DNA from: Paracoccaceae bacterium
GTDB lineage: Bacteria; Pseudomonadota; Alphaproteobacteria; Rhodobacterales; Rhodobacteraceae
Assembly: GCA_029862205.1 (NCBI GenBank)
Contig: JAOTXT010000007.1
Span: 29,918-93,917 of the forward strand
Direction: 5' to 3'
Length of the DNA: 64,000 nucleotides
The notes beneath the pieces are model-generated. The model did no database searches and was not told the origin of the DNA. It worked only from the letters and a program-made list of their open reading frames with translations. The position numbers and the translations under genes are program-made. Positions 26,931 through 35,762 of the stretch are shown here, piece by piece; position 1 is the first letter of the stretch; the number at the start of each line of letters is the position of its first letter.

Positions 26931-28369
26931 TGATCACCCTGAACGCCCTCGCAGATTTCACGCTGGATGCCGCCCGCCAGGTTGCCTGGGAGGGGGAGGC
27001 AGTGGAATTGGGTCCGCGTTCCAAGTCCGCCATCGGTGAGGCGCATGCGCGGTTCGAGCGGCTGATCGAAGACCCGGAGATCACCATCTACGGGGTGACC
27101 AGCGGATATGGCCAGAATGCGAAGGTCCGCCTCAGCCCGGAAGAGCGTAAGACCCACGCCAACCGTCCGCCCTTGCCCGCCGCGGCGTCGTGGGGCGACC
27201 CGCTGCCCGACCGGGTGACCCGGGCGATCCTGTTCGCGCGGCTCGCCAATATCGTCGAGGGTCACGGGGGGATCAGCCTCGATCTGGCCGAGGCGGTGAC
27301 CCAAATGCTGGACGGCCGTCCCCTGCCGGTGATCCCGGCGCGAGGACAGGGGGGTGCGGGCGAAATCCTCTCGCTGTCACACCTTTTCATGGACCTCGCC
27401 GCCAGCCGCGAGATGGCGGAGAAGGAGACGGTGACGCTGATCAACGGCTCGCCGTCGGCCACCGGTCTGGCGGTGGATGCGGCCCTGGCCGCCGCGCGCC
27501 GGATCGAGATTGCGGCCGAGGTGCTGGCGCTGGCCGCCGAGGGGTTTAACGCGCCACGCGGCCACTATGCCGAGGAGCTCGACGACTACTGGAACAACCC
27601 CTATGACGCCTGGGCGCTGGAGCGCATCCGGGTGCTGATCGATGGCGGACATGGGGGCGAGCGCCGGCCATATCAGGCGCCGGTCAGTTTCCGCATCATT
27701 CCACGCATCCTGGGCCAGGCGCGGCTGGCAGCCGACACGCTGCTTCATTGCGCCGAGGAATCGTTGGCGGCCGTCAGTGACAACCCAGTCCTGCTGCCGC
27801 CCGATCAGGACAACCCCAATGGCCGCGCGGTCTCGACCGGCGGCTTTCACAACGCCCAGGCGCCGATGGTGATGGATATGGTGACGGCGGCCTACGCCAA
27901 TCTTTGCTGCCTGGCCGGGCGGCTGGCGGACAAGTCCATGGACGGCGCGATTTCGCTGTTGCCGCCGCAGCTTGGGGCCGGAGAAGGACGACCCTATCTC
28001 GGCTGCCTGCCGATGGCGATCACGGGCTATGAGGAGGAGGCGCGCAGCCTGGCCACCGCGACCCTGATCCCGGGCAGCGAGTCGGGGGGATTCGGCCAGA
28101 ACGACGTCGCCTCGCCGGTCTTCCTCGCCTGGTCGAAGCAGGAGCGTGCGGGAGGGTTGCTCGAGCAGTCGCTCGCGGCGCTGACGCCGATCGCACTGGC
28201 CGCGCTCGAAATCACCGAGCGCCCGGTCCCGGCGCCCTTGGAGCGACTGGCCGAGGCGAACGGCGTGCACGTGCCGAGGGATCGGGAGAACCTGATGCTG
28301 GGCCCAGCGACCGGCGCGCTGGCGCAATGGCTGCGCGCGCGGATCTATGAACCGGTCGCGAAGCCGTAA
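26930..28369 (+). CDS. HAL/PAL-fold aromatic-lyase family protein lacking the MIO triad
   Basis: A 479-residue protein of the histidine/phenylalanine ammonia-lyase superfamily: IYGVTSGYG at 53-61 (catalytic Tyr54 present), INGS at 171-174 (conserved Asn), SDNPVLLP at 283-290 and GFHNAQAP at 305-312. The position of the Ala-Ser-Gly triad that cyclises to the MIO cofactor reads GQGGAGEILSLSH (139-151): the Ser is absent and the stretch is one residue short. The second catalytic Tyr (usual QDxYSLR) reads QAPVSFR, with V252. About 25 residues after the MIO region are also missing. Codons are intact with no frameshift. Normal MIO chemistry is not expected. It is coupled (ATGA) to the dehydrogenase gene. 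Confidence 0.88.
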   Translation: MITLNALADFTLDAARQVAWEGEAVELGPRSKSAIGEAHARFERLIEDPEITIYGVTSGYGQNAKVRLSPEERKTHANRPPLPAAASWGDPLPDRVTRAILFARLANIVEGHGGISLDLAEAVTQMLDGRPLPVIPARGQGGAGEILSLSHLFMDLAASREMAEKETVTLINGSPSATGLAVDAALAAARRIEIAAEVLALAAEGFNAPRGHYAEELDDYWNNPYDAWALERIRVLIDGGHGGERRPYQAPVSFRIIPRILGQARLAADTLLHCAEESLAAVSDNPVLLPPDQDNPNGRAVSTGGFHNAQAPMVMDMVTAAYANLCCLAGRLADKSMDGAISLLPPQLGAGEGRPYLGCLPMAITGYEEEARSLATATLIPGSESGGFGQNDVASPVFLAWSKQERAGGLLEQSLAALTPIALAALEITERPVPAPLERLAEANGVHVPRDRENLMLGPATGALAQWLRARIYEPVAKP

Positions 28370-29148
28370 AGCGCGCGACTCCTCCGGTCGAGGGCTGCCA
28401 GGCTCTCGGGATCGCCCGCAAGCCACGTGTCGAGTTCACCAAGACACCCCCGGTAATCCGTCTCGGCCTCATGCTGCGTCCAGGGCCAGTCGCTGCCCCA
28501 GAGCATATGCTGCGGCCCGAAATGGTCGAGGAAGGCAGCGGCGTAGGGCGCCGGGTCGATGCCGGAGAGGCGATAGGCCGCCGACAACTTGATGAAGACC
28601 GGATCGCCAGGCGCGAGCCGCATCAGCCGCTGGAAGCCCGGGTCGTCGACGGGCCGCGCGGCATCGGGCCGGCCGAAATGGTGGACGACGATCCGGTTTG
28701 CGTCCTGGACCAGAATATCCAGCACGTCTGGCAGGGCAGGGCCCGGCGCATGAAGCTCGATCAGCCAGTCGCGCGCCGCCGCGCGGGCGGTCAGTGCGCG
28801 CATCTGGGGCCGGGCAATAAAATCTGGATCCAGCCCGAAGAGGTTGTAGCGGATGCCGCGCACGCCGGCCGCCGCCATGGCGTCGAGTTGCGCGTCCGTC
28901 ACCTCGGGTGCCACTACGGCAATGCCGCGCAGCCGGTCCGGGTGGCGTGCGAGCGCCGCCAGCAGGTAGCTGTTGTCGATGCCCAGAAACGACGGCTGCA
29001 CCAGCACCCCATGGGCGACGCCCGCCCGGTCGAGTTCGGCCAGATAAGCCGCGGTCGGCGCCTCGTAGTCCGGCGTATAGCGCCGGGGCTCGATCAGGCG
29101 GCAGGTCCGGTCGAAGACATGGGCATGGGTATCGACGGCAGGGATCAT
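28345..29148 (-). CDS. Amidohydrolase-2 family hydrolase (LigI/TIM-barrel type)
   Basis: A 267-residue metal-dependent hydrolase. The N-terminal HxH motif is in VDTHAHVFD, further ligands in LIELHAPGP and VVHHFGRPDA, and the metal Asp in LWGSDWPWTQHE. This pattern is shared with 2-pyrone-4,6-dicarboxylate lactonase (LigI) and sugar-lactone hydrolases, so a lactone substrate is plausible. The start is ATG 29148. It faces the preceding HAL-like gene and their 3' ends overlap by 25 bases. Confidence 0.85.
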   Translation of the reverse strand: MIPAVDTHAHVFDRTCRLIEPRRYTPDYEAPTAAYLAELDRAGVAHGVLVQPSFLGIDNSYLLAALARHPDRLRGIAVVAPEVTDAQLDAMAAAGVRGIRYNLFGLDPDFIARPQMRALTARAAARDWLIELHAPGPALPDVLDILVQDANRIVVHHFGRPDAARPVDDPGFQRLMRLAPGDPVFIKLSAAYRLSGIDPAPYAAAFLDHFGPQHMLWGSDWPWTQHEAETDYRGCLGELDTWLAGDPESLAALDRRSRALYGFATGS

Positions 29149-29279
29149 GGCGTCCGAGCCTAGCCGGTGCCAGGGGTAGGGCAATCCCGCCCCTTTCCAG
29201 CAGGCGGCAAGCCCTGCCTTGCCTCTGCTCCGCCGCCATAGCATCTTCTACTCGACCGAATTCCAACGGGAGACCGGCC

Positions 29280-30161
29280 ATGACCCTCACCCCCAGGCAG
29301 TGGTTCGCCCAGGCATTGGCCAGTGGCGACTTGATCCAGGCACCGGGCGTCTATGACGGCATCATGGCCCGGCTGGTGCAACAGGCGGGCTTCAAGGCCG
29401 CTTACATGACGGGCGCCGGCACGGCGATCAGCAATGGCCTGCCTGATTACGGCCTGATGACCATGACCGAGATGGTCGCAAACGCGGCCCGGATCGCCCA
29501 GGCGGCCGAGATCGCGGTGATCGCCGACGCGGATACCGGCTTCGGCAACGAGTTGAACGTCACCCGTGCGGTGCGAGAATACGAGCGGGCTGGCGTGGTC
29601 GCGATCCATATCGAGGACCAGGGGTTCCCGAAGAAATGCGGGCACCTGGACGACAAGGAGATCGTGCCGATGCCCGATTTCACCGCCAAGATCCGCGCGG
29701 CGGTCGCGGCACGGAAAGACCCGGATTTCAAGATCATCGCGCGCACCGATGCCCGCGCACCCGTCGGCTTCGACGAAGCGATCAAGCGGGCCAACGCGGC
29801 CATGGCAGCGGGCGCCGACATCGCCTTCGTCGAGGCGCCCCAGACCATGGAGGAGTTGGCGGCGGTGCCCAAGCTGGTTGACGGCCCCTGCGTCTTCAAT
29901 CTGGTCTATGGCGGCAAGACCCCGGTGGTTAGCCTGGATCAGATCGCCGAAATGGGGTTCCGGCTGGCCATCATGCCCGATGTGCTGTGGCGCGAGATCG
30001 TCATGGTTTGTGAGAAAACGCTGGCCGTGATCGCCCAGGGCGAATTGCCGGACCAGACGACGGGGCTGAAGGTCAAGGATCTGTTCGCCCGCGCCGGGGC
30101 GGATGAGTGGGATGCGCTGAGAACCCGTTTCGCCGATCCGAACCAACAGGCGGCCGAATGA
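29280..30161 (+). CDS. Isocitrate lyase/PEP mutase superfamily lyase
   Basis: A 293-residue TIM-barrel lyase. It has the superfamily metal-site Asp residues in VIADADTGFGN (D83, D85) and the KKCGH signature at 118-122, which places it among lyases such as methylisocitrate lyase, 2,3-dimethylmalate lyase and related carboxylate lyases rather than PEP mutase. The exact substrate is open. CGGGAGA lies upstream of ATG 29280. The stop overlaps the following SDR start (ATGA), so those two genes are coupled. Confidence 0.88.
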   Translation: MTLTPRQWFAQALASGDLIQAPGVYDGIMARLVQQAGFKAAYMTGAGTAISNGLPDYGLMTMTEMVANAARIAQAAEIAVIADADTGFGNELNVTRAVREYERAGVVAIHIEDQGFPKKCGHLDDKEIVPMPDFTAKIRAAVAARKDPDFKIIARTDARAPVGFDEAIKRANAAMAAGADIAFVEAPQTMEELAAVPKLVDGPCVFNLVYGGKTPVVSLDQIAEMGFRLAIMPDVLWREIVMVCEKTLAVIAQGELPDQTTGLKVKDLFARAGADEWDALRTRFADPNQQAAE

Positions 30162-30901
30162 GCACTGGCGCGCGCACGGCGCTGATCACCGGATCGGGTC
30201 AGAATATCGGCCGGGCGATCGCGCTCGCCCTGGCCGCGGACGGATTCAACATCATGGTGAACGGTCTGACCAAACGGGTCGCTTGCGAGGAGACCGCCGA
30301 GGCTTGCCGCGCTCATGGGGTCGAGGCGGTTGTGACCATGGGCGATGCGGGCACGGCCGAAGGCTGCAACGAGGTGGCTGGCATCGGGATTTCGCGCTTT
30401 GGCGCCGTCGATGTCATGGTCCACAACGCGGCGATCCGGCCGTCCTCGGCCTTCCTTGAAATGGACGAGGCCGAATGGCGCCGGGTCATGGACATCAACC
30501 TCTCCGGCAGCTTCTGGCTGGCGCGCGCGTGCCTGCCGGGGATGGTCAGGAAGGGCTGGGGGCGGATCGTCACGCTGGCCGGAATGAACGCGATCCATGG
30601 CTACAAGGGTCGGGCCCATGTCTCGGTCTCGAAGCACGGCAATTGGGGGCTGGCCAAGTCATTGGCCAAGGAATTCGGACCAAAAGGCATCACCGCGAAT
30701 TGCGTCTCGCCTGGCCCTATCCGGTCGGATCATGACGACCCGGCAATGACTACCCATATCGCCGAGATGGCCGCCCGGGTGCCAAGGGGCACGCTCGGCG
30801 AGCCCGACGAAGTGGCGGCGGCGGTCTCGCTTCTCGCCTCCGACAAAGGCGCCTTCATCAACGGTCAACTGATCCAGGTGAACGGCGGGGCCGAGACGTA
30901 A
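30158..30901 (+). CDS. Short-chain dehydrogenase-like protein without canonical Ser/Tyr
   Basis: A 247-residue SDR-fold protein with an intact cofactor loop (TGSGQNIGRAIA), HNAAIRP at 89-95 and the C-terminal GQLIQVNGG. The catalytic segment is unusual: K159 is retained in HVSVSKHG, but the Tyr four residues before it is V155, and the Ser position 13 residues earlier is G142. It may be catalytically altered, use H154, or act as a non-enzymatic subunit. Translationally coupled to the KKCGH lyase gene, so it probably serves the same pathway. Confidence 0.85.
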   Translation: MSTGARTALITGSGQNIGRAIALALAADGFNIMVNGLTKRVACEETAEACRAHGVEAVVTMGDAGTAEGCNEVAGIGISRFGAVDVMVHNAAIRPSSAFLEMDEAEWRRVMDINLSGSFWLARACLPGMVRKGWGRIVTLAGMNAIHGYKGRAHVSVSKHGNWGLAKSLAKEFGPKGITANCVSPGPIRSDHDDPAMTTHIAEMAARVPRGTLGEPDEVAAAVSLLASDKGAFINGQLIQVNGGAET

Positions 30902-30973
30902 ACGACTCTCTCGGAATTGACTGTCGCGCATCGAGTGGAGCTCGTGCCGGTCGAATTCGGGAACCGGATCCCT

Positions 30974-31696
30974 TCAAATTGGCACGACGCCGATCGTCAT
31001 TCCGCCACAGACATAGAGCGTCTGGCCGGTCACAAAGCCGGCTTTCAGGCTGAGGAAATGATCGACCGAATGGGCAATATCCTCTGGCGTGCCCAAGCGG
31101 CCGACTGGGATGCCCTCCATGATCTGGCGGGTCACTGGGCTGTCGAGCGGGTTCACGCGATGGAATAGCTCGGTCCCAATAGGCCCCGGTGCGATGCAGT
31201 TCACCGTGATGCCATCCCGCGCGAGCTCGAGCGCCCAGACGCGGGTTGCCGAGATCAGAGCGCCTTTCGAGCCCGCATACGAGGTTCGCAACCCCTTCCC
31301 CAACGCGGCACGGCTGGCGATATTGACAATCCGCCCGAAGCCACGCGCCTTCATGGCCGGCAGACAATGCTTCACGATCAGCGCGGGCGCACAAACGTTG
31401 ACCGCCATCGTCGTGTCGAAGTCCTCCGCGTTGAATTCGTCGATCGGGGACAGGAGTGCCACCCCGGCATTGTTGACGACGCGCGTGATGTCATGGCCGG
31501 CTGTGGCCTCGGCCAGCGTCTCCTCCAACGCCGCGCGGTCCGATAGATCAAGACGCATGGCTGTCCCCGGCGCGTCTGCTGGCGGCTCGTCGCGGTCGAG
31601 GTTGATGACGGTGTCGCCGGCCGCGGCGCGCACCCCGACGATCGCCGCGCCAATGCCGTTCGAGCCGCCCGTGACGATGGTGGCTTCAGGTTTCAT
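30974..31696 (-). CDS. Short-chain dehydrogenase/reductase
   Basis: A 240-residue classical SDR with NAD(P) loop TGGSNGIGAAI, NNAG at 75-78, IVNIASRAALG containing the active Ser, and Y140-AGS-K144. D34 at the end of the second strand (VINLDRDE) suggests preference for NAD over NADP. The substrate is not known. It is convergent with the preceding SDR gene, with 72 bases between stops, and is not closely similar to it. Confidence 0.9.
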   Translation of the reverse strand: MKPEATIVTGGSNGIGAAIVGVRAAAGDTVINLDRDEPPADAPGTAMRLDLSDRAALEETLAEATAGHDITRVVNNAGVALLSPIDEFNAEDFDTTMAVNVCAPALIVKHCLPAMKARGFGRIVNIASRAALGKGLRTSYAGSKGALISATRVWALELARDGITVNCIAPGPIGTELFHRVNPLDSPVTRQIMEGIPVGRLGTPEDIAHSVDHFLSLKAGFVTGQTLYVCGGMTIGVVPI

Positions 31697-31767
31697 GGCA
31701 CGCTGTTCTCCCGGTTTCTCTCGAAAAGAGATACTACACGTAACTTGAAATCTATGAGCCAGGGCGT

Positions 31768-31956
31768 TCAGGAGGTCTTCACGTCAGGAAGCGGGGTTCG
31801 CCCTATGGTGGGAATCCAGATAAGGCCGGGAGTTTTCGAGAGCCCAACGCGGCCCGCGAGGTCGGTCACCGTGATCCGACCATCGAAGGAGAGTTCGCGC
31901 AGGATCTTGACGTTGAAGCGGCCCAGATCACTGCCGGGTAGCAACCGGGCAGCCAT
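31768..31956 (-). pseudogene. Fragment of an Lrp/AsnC-family regulator (putR-like)
   Basis: A 62-codon frame containing LGRFNVKILRELSFDGRITVTDLAGRVGLSKTP, which fits the helix-turn-helix N-terminus of Lrp/AsnC regulators. Where the family continues into the rest of the DNA-binding domain and the effector-binding RAM domain, this frame turns into unrelated residues and stops. No continuation was found in the other minus-strand frames down to 31697. It is divergent from putA with 117 bases between the frames. PutR, an Lrp-type activator of putA, is classically found there in alphaproteobacteria, so this is probably its remnant. Confidence 0.72.
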
Positions 31957-32073
31957 TTCGTCTGCTGCGTGATCTGAAAAAGGCCGATACGTCTACTGCA
32001 GCCTCTTGTAATGACGGATCGCCGCGGGAAAGCTGGTAGAGAAAGGCCGTTCCCCTTTTCGCGGAGTGCTGCC

Positions 32074-35000
32074 ATGCCCGATCTGCTCGATGATATCCGC
32101 GCCCTGATGCGCGCCGATTACCTGCCGGACGAAGCCGCGGTAGTCGCCCGGCTGGTGCGCTCGGGCGGGCCGGACCGTGCCACCCGTGACGCGATCTCCG
32201 CGCGCGCTGCGGGGTTGGTGCGCCGGGTGCGTGGCAATACCGACCCCAACCTGATGGAAAGCTTCCTGGCGGAGTACGGCCTCTCCACGAACGAGGGCGT
32301 GGCGCTGATGTGCCTGGCCGAGGCGCTGTTGCGGGTGCCGGACGCCGAAACTATCGACGCCCTGATCGAGGACAAGATCGCGCCCTCGGACTGGGGCAAG
32401 CATCTGGGGCATTCCTCGTCCCCGCTGGTCAATGCTTCGACCTGGGCACTGATGCTGACCGGCAAGGTGCTGGCCGAGCCGGAAGGCCTGGCCGGCGTTC
32501 TGAGGGGCGCGGTCAAACGGTTGGGAGAGCCGGTAATCCGCACCGCGGTTGGGCAGGCCATGAAGGAACTTGGGCGCAATTTCGTGTTGGGCCGGAGCAT
32601 CGAGGAGGCGCAGAAGAACGCCCAGGCCTACATGAAAAAGGGCTACACCTATTCCTACGACATGCTGGGCGAAGCCGCGCGCACGGAAGCGGATGCGCGC
32701 CAGTATCATCTGGCCTATTCGGACGCGATCACCGCGCTGGCAGGGGCCTGTAAATCGGCGGATATTCGCGAGAACCCAGGCATTTCAGTCAAGCTGAGCG
32801 CGCTGCACCCGCGCTATGAATTCGGTCAGCGCGACCGGGTGATGGCCGAGCTGACCGCGCGCACCCGCTCGCTGGCACTGCTGGCGAAGTCCGCCAATAT
32901 GGGCTTCAACATCGACGCCGAGGAGGCGGACCGGCTGGACCTGTCGCTGGACGTCATCGAGGCGGTGCTCGGCGACCCGGCGCTGAAGGGCTGGGACGGG
33001 TTTGGGGTGGTGGTCCAGGCATATGGTCCACGCGCGGGCCATGTGCTCGACTGGCTTCATGCGCTGGCGGAAAGCCTCGACCACCGGATTATGGTGCGCT
33101 TGGTCAAGGGCGCTTACTGGGACACCGAGATCAAACGCGCCCAGGTTCTGGGGCTGGACGGGTTCCCGGTTTTTACCCGCAAGATCTCGACTGACATCAG
33201 CTACATCGCCAATGCGGAAAAGCTGCTGGGGATGACCGATCGCATCTACCCGCAATTTGCGACTCACAACGCTCACACGGTTGCCGCGGTGCTGGGGATG
33301 GCGGATGACAGGAGCGTCTTCGAGTTCCAGCGTCTGCATGGGATGGGCGAATCGCTGCACGAGGCGGTTCACGCCGAGGAGGGTACGCGGTGCCGCATCT
33401 ATGCGCCGGTGGGGGCACACCGGGACCTGCTTGCATACCTGGTGCGACGGCTATTGGAGAACGGAGCCAACTCGTCCTTCGTCAACCAGATCGTCGATGA
33501 GAGTATTCCCGCCTCGGTGATCGCGCAGGATCCTTTCGACGCTGTGGCCGGGCTGGACGGCGCGATTCCGAACCCGGGCATCCGGCGCCCAGCCGAGATC
33601 TTCGGCGCGGGACGCAAGAATGCGAAGGGGTGGGACATCACCGATCCGGTGGCCATAGAAGGCGTTGACGCGGGGCGAGACCTGTTCCGCGGCCACCAGT
33701 GGCAGGCGGGCCCTACGATTGCGGGTGCCGGGGCGGCGGGCCCGCGGCGCGAGATCACGAACCCCGCGCGGCCCAGTGACGTCGTGGGCCACGTCATCGA
33801 TGCGGCGCCCCAGGACGTCGAAGCGGCACTCGCGGCGGCGGCGGGCGGTTTCGCCGAATGGTCGGCAATGACCGCGCATGACCGAGCCTCGGTCCTGCGC
33901 GACGCCGCTGATCTCTATGAGGCGCACGCGCACGAGTTCTTCGCCCTGGCGTCGCGCGAGGCGGGCAAGACAATGCTGGATGCCGTGGGCGAGGTGCGCG
34001 AGGCGGTGGACTTCCTGCGCTTCTACGCTTCCGAAGCGGAGCGGCTGGAGGGCACCGGCGCGCCGCGCGGGCTGATCGCCTGCATCAGCCCCTGGAACTT
34101 CCCTCTGGCGATCTTCACCGGGCAGATCTCGGCCGCGCTTGCGGCGGGCAACGCGGTCATCGCCAAGCCCGCCGAGCAGACCCCGTTGATTGCCGCCCGC
34201 GCCGTGGCGCTGATGCACGAGGCCGGGGTGCCGGCCGCCGCGATCCAGCTTCTGCCCGGTGACGGGCCGGCCGCGGGCGCGCCCCTGACCGCCGACCCGC
34301 GCGTGGGCGGGGTTTGTTTCACCGGTTCCACCGAGGTTGCACAGATTATCAACCGTGCCATGGCCGAGCACTTGGACCCCCGCGCGCCGCTGATCGCCGA
34401 GACCGGAGGGCTGAACGCGATGATCGTGGACTCGACCGCGCTGCCGGAACAGGCCGTGCGCGACATCATTGCGTCCAGCTTCCAAAGCGCCGGCCAGCGC
34501 TGCTCGGCCTTGCGGATGCTCTACGTGCAGGCCGATGTAGCCGAACGGGTGCTGGAAATGCTCCACGGCGCCATGGACGAGCTACGGCTGGGCGACCCTT
34601 GGGAACTGGCGACCGATGTGGGACCGGTGATCGACGCCGAGGCGCGGGACGGCATCCTGGCCCATATCGCGGCGCACGAGGCGGCGGGCCGCGTGGTCAA
34701 GAAGCTGCCTGTACCGGATGAAGGTTTGTTTGTGCCCCCGGCGGTGATCCGGCTGAATGGGATCGAGGACCTGGAGCGGGAAATCTTTGGCCCGGTCCTG
34801 CATGTGGCGACCTTCGAGGCGGACGAGATCGATGCGGTGGTCGATGCGGTCAACGGGCGCGGCTACGGCCTGACCTTCGGGCTGCACACCCGGATCGACG
34901 ACCGGGTGCAGCACATCGTCGAGCGGGTGCGCTGCGGCAATGTCTATGTCAATCGCAACCAGATCGGCGCAGTGGTGGGTTCGCAGCCCTTCGGCGGCGA

Positions 35001-35604
35001 AGGTCTCAGCGGCACCGGACCGAAGGCGGGCGGACCACATTACGTCGCGCGGTTCCTCGCGGACAGCGCGACGGAAGAGATGGCCGAGGGCGATGCGGTG
35101 GACACGAAGGCCGTGCAGGCGCTGCTTGACAGCCTGGCCGTGCCGGAGGCGGTGCCCGAGGCGGACAGCTTGCCGGGCCCGACCGGCGAGTCGAACCGGC
35201 TGGCGACGCATCCCCGCGGCAAGGTGCTTTGTCTCGGCCCCAGCTTGACCACTGCCATGACCCAGGCGGACGCAGCTTTGGAGGCAGGCAACGCCGCGCT
35301 GATCGTCGCGCCCGGTGCCTCCGCTTGGGCGCTGGCACCGGGTGGTGCGGTGGCGGCGCTCAACGGCGTTCTGGCGCCCAAGGCGCTGGCGAACCTGACC
35401 GGCATCGATGCGGTCGCGAGCCAAGCCGGCGCCGCGACGCTTCGCCAAATGCGCGCGGCCCTTGCCGTCCGTGAAGGACTGATCGTGCCCTTGATCACCG
35501 AATCCAGTTGCCCCGACCGGTATTGCCTGGAGCGTCACGTCTGCGTCGATACCACCGCTGCCGGCGGTAATGCGGCGCTGCTGAGCCAAGCGGGGGCGGC
35601 GTGA
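32074..35604 (+). CDS. putA: Bifunctional proline dehydrogenase / P5C dehydrogenase PutA
   Basis: Oxidises proline to glutamate in two steps. The 1176-residue protein has a proline dehydrogenase barrel (about 150-450; SVKLSALHPRYE, VRLVKGAYWDTEIKRAQ, TRCRIYAPVGAHRDLLAYLVRRLLENGANSS in the FAD site region). An aldehyde dehydrogenase domain follows (about 540-1000; ACISPWNFPLAIFTGQ, catalytic Cys in SAGQRCSALR). The C-terminal extension of about 150 residues is typical of type B PutA. There is no N-terminal ribbon-helix-helix domain, so it does not repress its own gene. GCGGAG precedes ATG 32074. Confidence 0.97.
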   Translation: MPDLLDDIRALMRADYLPDEAAVVARLVRSGGPDRATRDAISARAAGLVRRVRGNTDPNLMESFLAEYGLSTNEGVALMCLAEALLRVPDAETIDALIEDKIAPSDWGKHLGHSSSPLVNASTWALMLTGKVLAEPEGLAGVLRGAVKRLGEPVIRTAVGQAMKELGRNFVLGRSIEEAQKNAQAYMKKGYTYSYDMLGEAARTEADARQYHLAYSDAITALAGACKSADIRENPGISVKLSALHPRYEFGQRDRVMAELTARTRSLALLAKSANMGFNIDAEEADRLDLSLDVIEAVLGDPALKGWDGFGVVVQAYGPRAGHVLDWLHALAESLDHRIMVRLVKGAYWDTEIKRAQVLGLDGFPVFTRKISTDISYIANAEKLLGMTDRIYPQFATHNAHTVAAVLGMADDRSVFEFQRLHGMGESLHEAVHAEEGTRCRIYAPVGAHRDLLAYLVRRLLENGANSSFVNQIVDESIPASVIAQDPFDAVAGLDGAIPNPGIRRPAEIFGAGRKNAKGWDITDPVAIEGVDAGRDLFRGHQWQAGPTIAGAGAAGPRREITNPARPSDVVGHVIDAAPQDVEAALAAAAGGFAEWSAMTAHDRASVLRDAADLYEAHAHEFFALASREAGKTMLDAVGEVREAVDFLRFYASEAERLEGTGAPRGLIACISPWNFPLAIFTGQISAALAAGNAVIAKPAEQTPLIAARAVALMHEAGVPAAAIQLLPGDGPAAGAPLTADPRVGGVCFTGSTEVAQIINRAMAEHLDPRAPLIAETGGLNAMIVDSTALPEQAVRDIIASSFQSAGQRCSALRMLYVQADVAERVLEMLHGAMDELRLGDPWELATDVGPVIDAEARDGILAHIAAHEAAGRVVKKLPVPDEGLFVPPAVIRLNGIEDLEREIFGPVLHVATFEADEIDAVVDAVNGRGYGLTFGLHTRIDDRVQHIVERVRCGNVYVNRNQIGAVVGSQPFGGEGLSGTGPKAGGPHYVARFLADSATEEMAEGDAVDTKAVQALLDSLAVPEAVPEADSLPGPTGESNRLATHPRGKVLCLGPSLTTAMTQADAALEAGNAALIVAPGASAWALAPGGAVAALNGVLAPKALANLTGIDAVASQAGAATLRQMRAALAVREGLIVPLITESSCPDRYCLERHVCVDTTAAGGNAALLSQAGAA

Positions 35605-35762
35605 GCTGACGCTTTCGGTTTGATCCGGGTTTGTGTGATCTGTTGGATGTCAGGAGACGCTCCACCCGGAAACACGCAGATCGGTGGCCCAAGAAATGGT
35701 GGCCCTTGGGAATTGGCCCGTTGCCATCTTATCGGGACCAGGTCACTGGCTGCCAGATTGGC

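Noticed and set aside
27377..28426. A 349-codon minus-strand open frame across the HAL-like gene.
   Set aside because: Low-complexity Arg/Gln-rich translation typical of antisense frames; the plus-strand gene has family motifs throughout.
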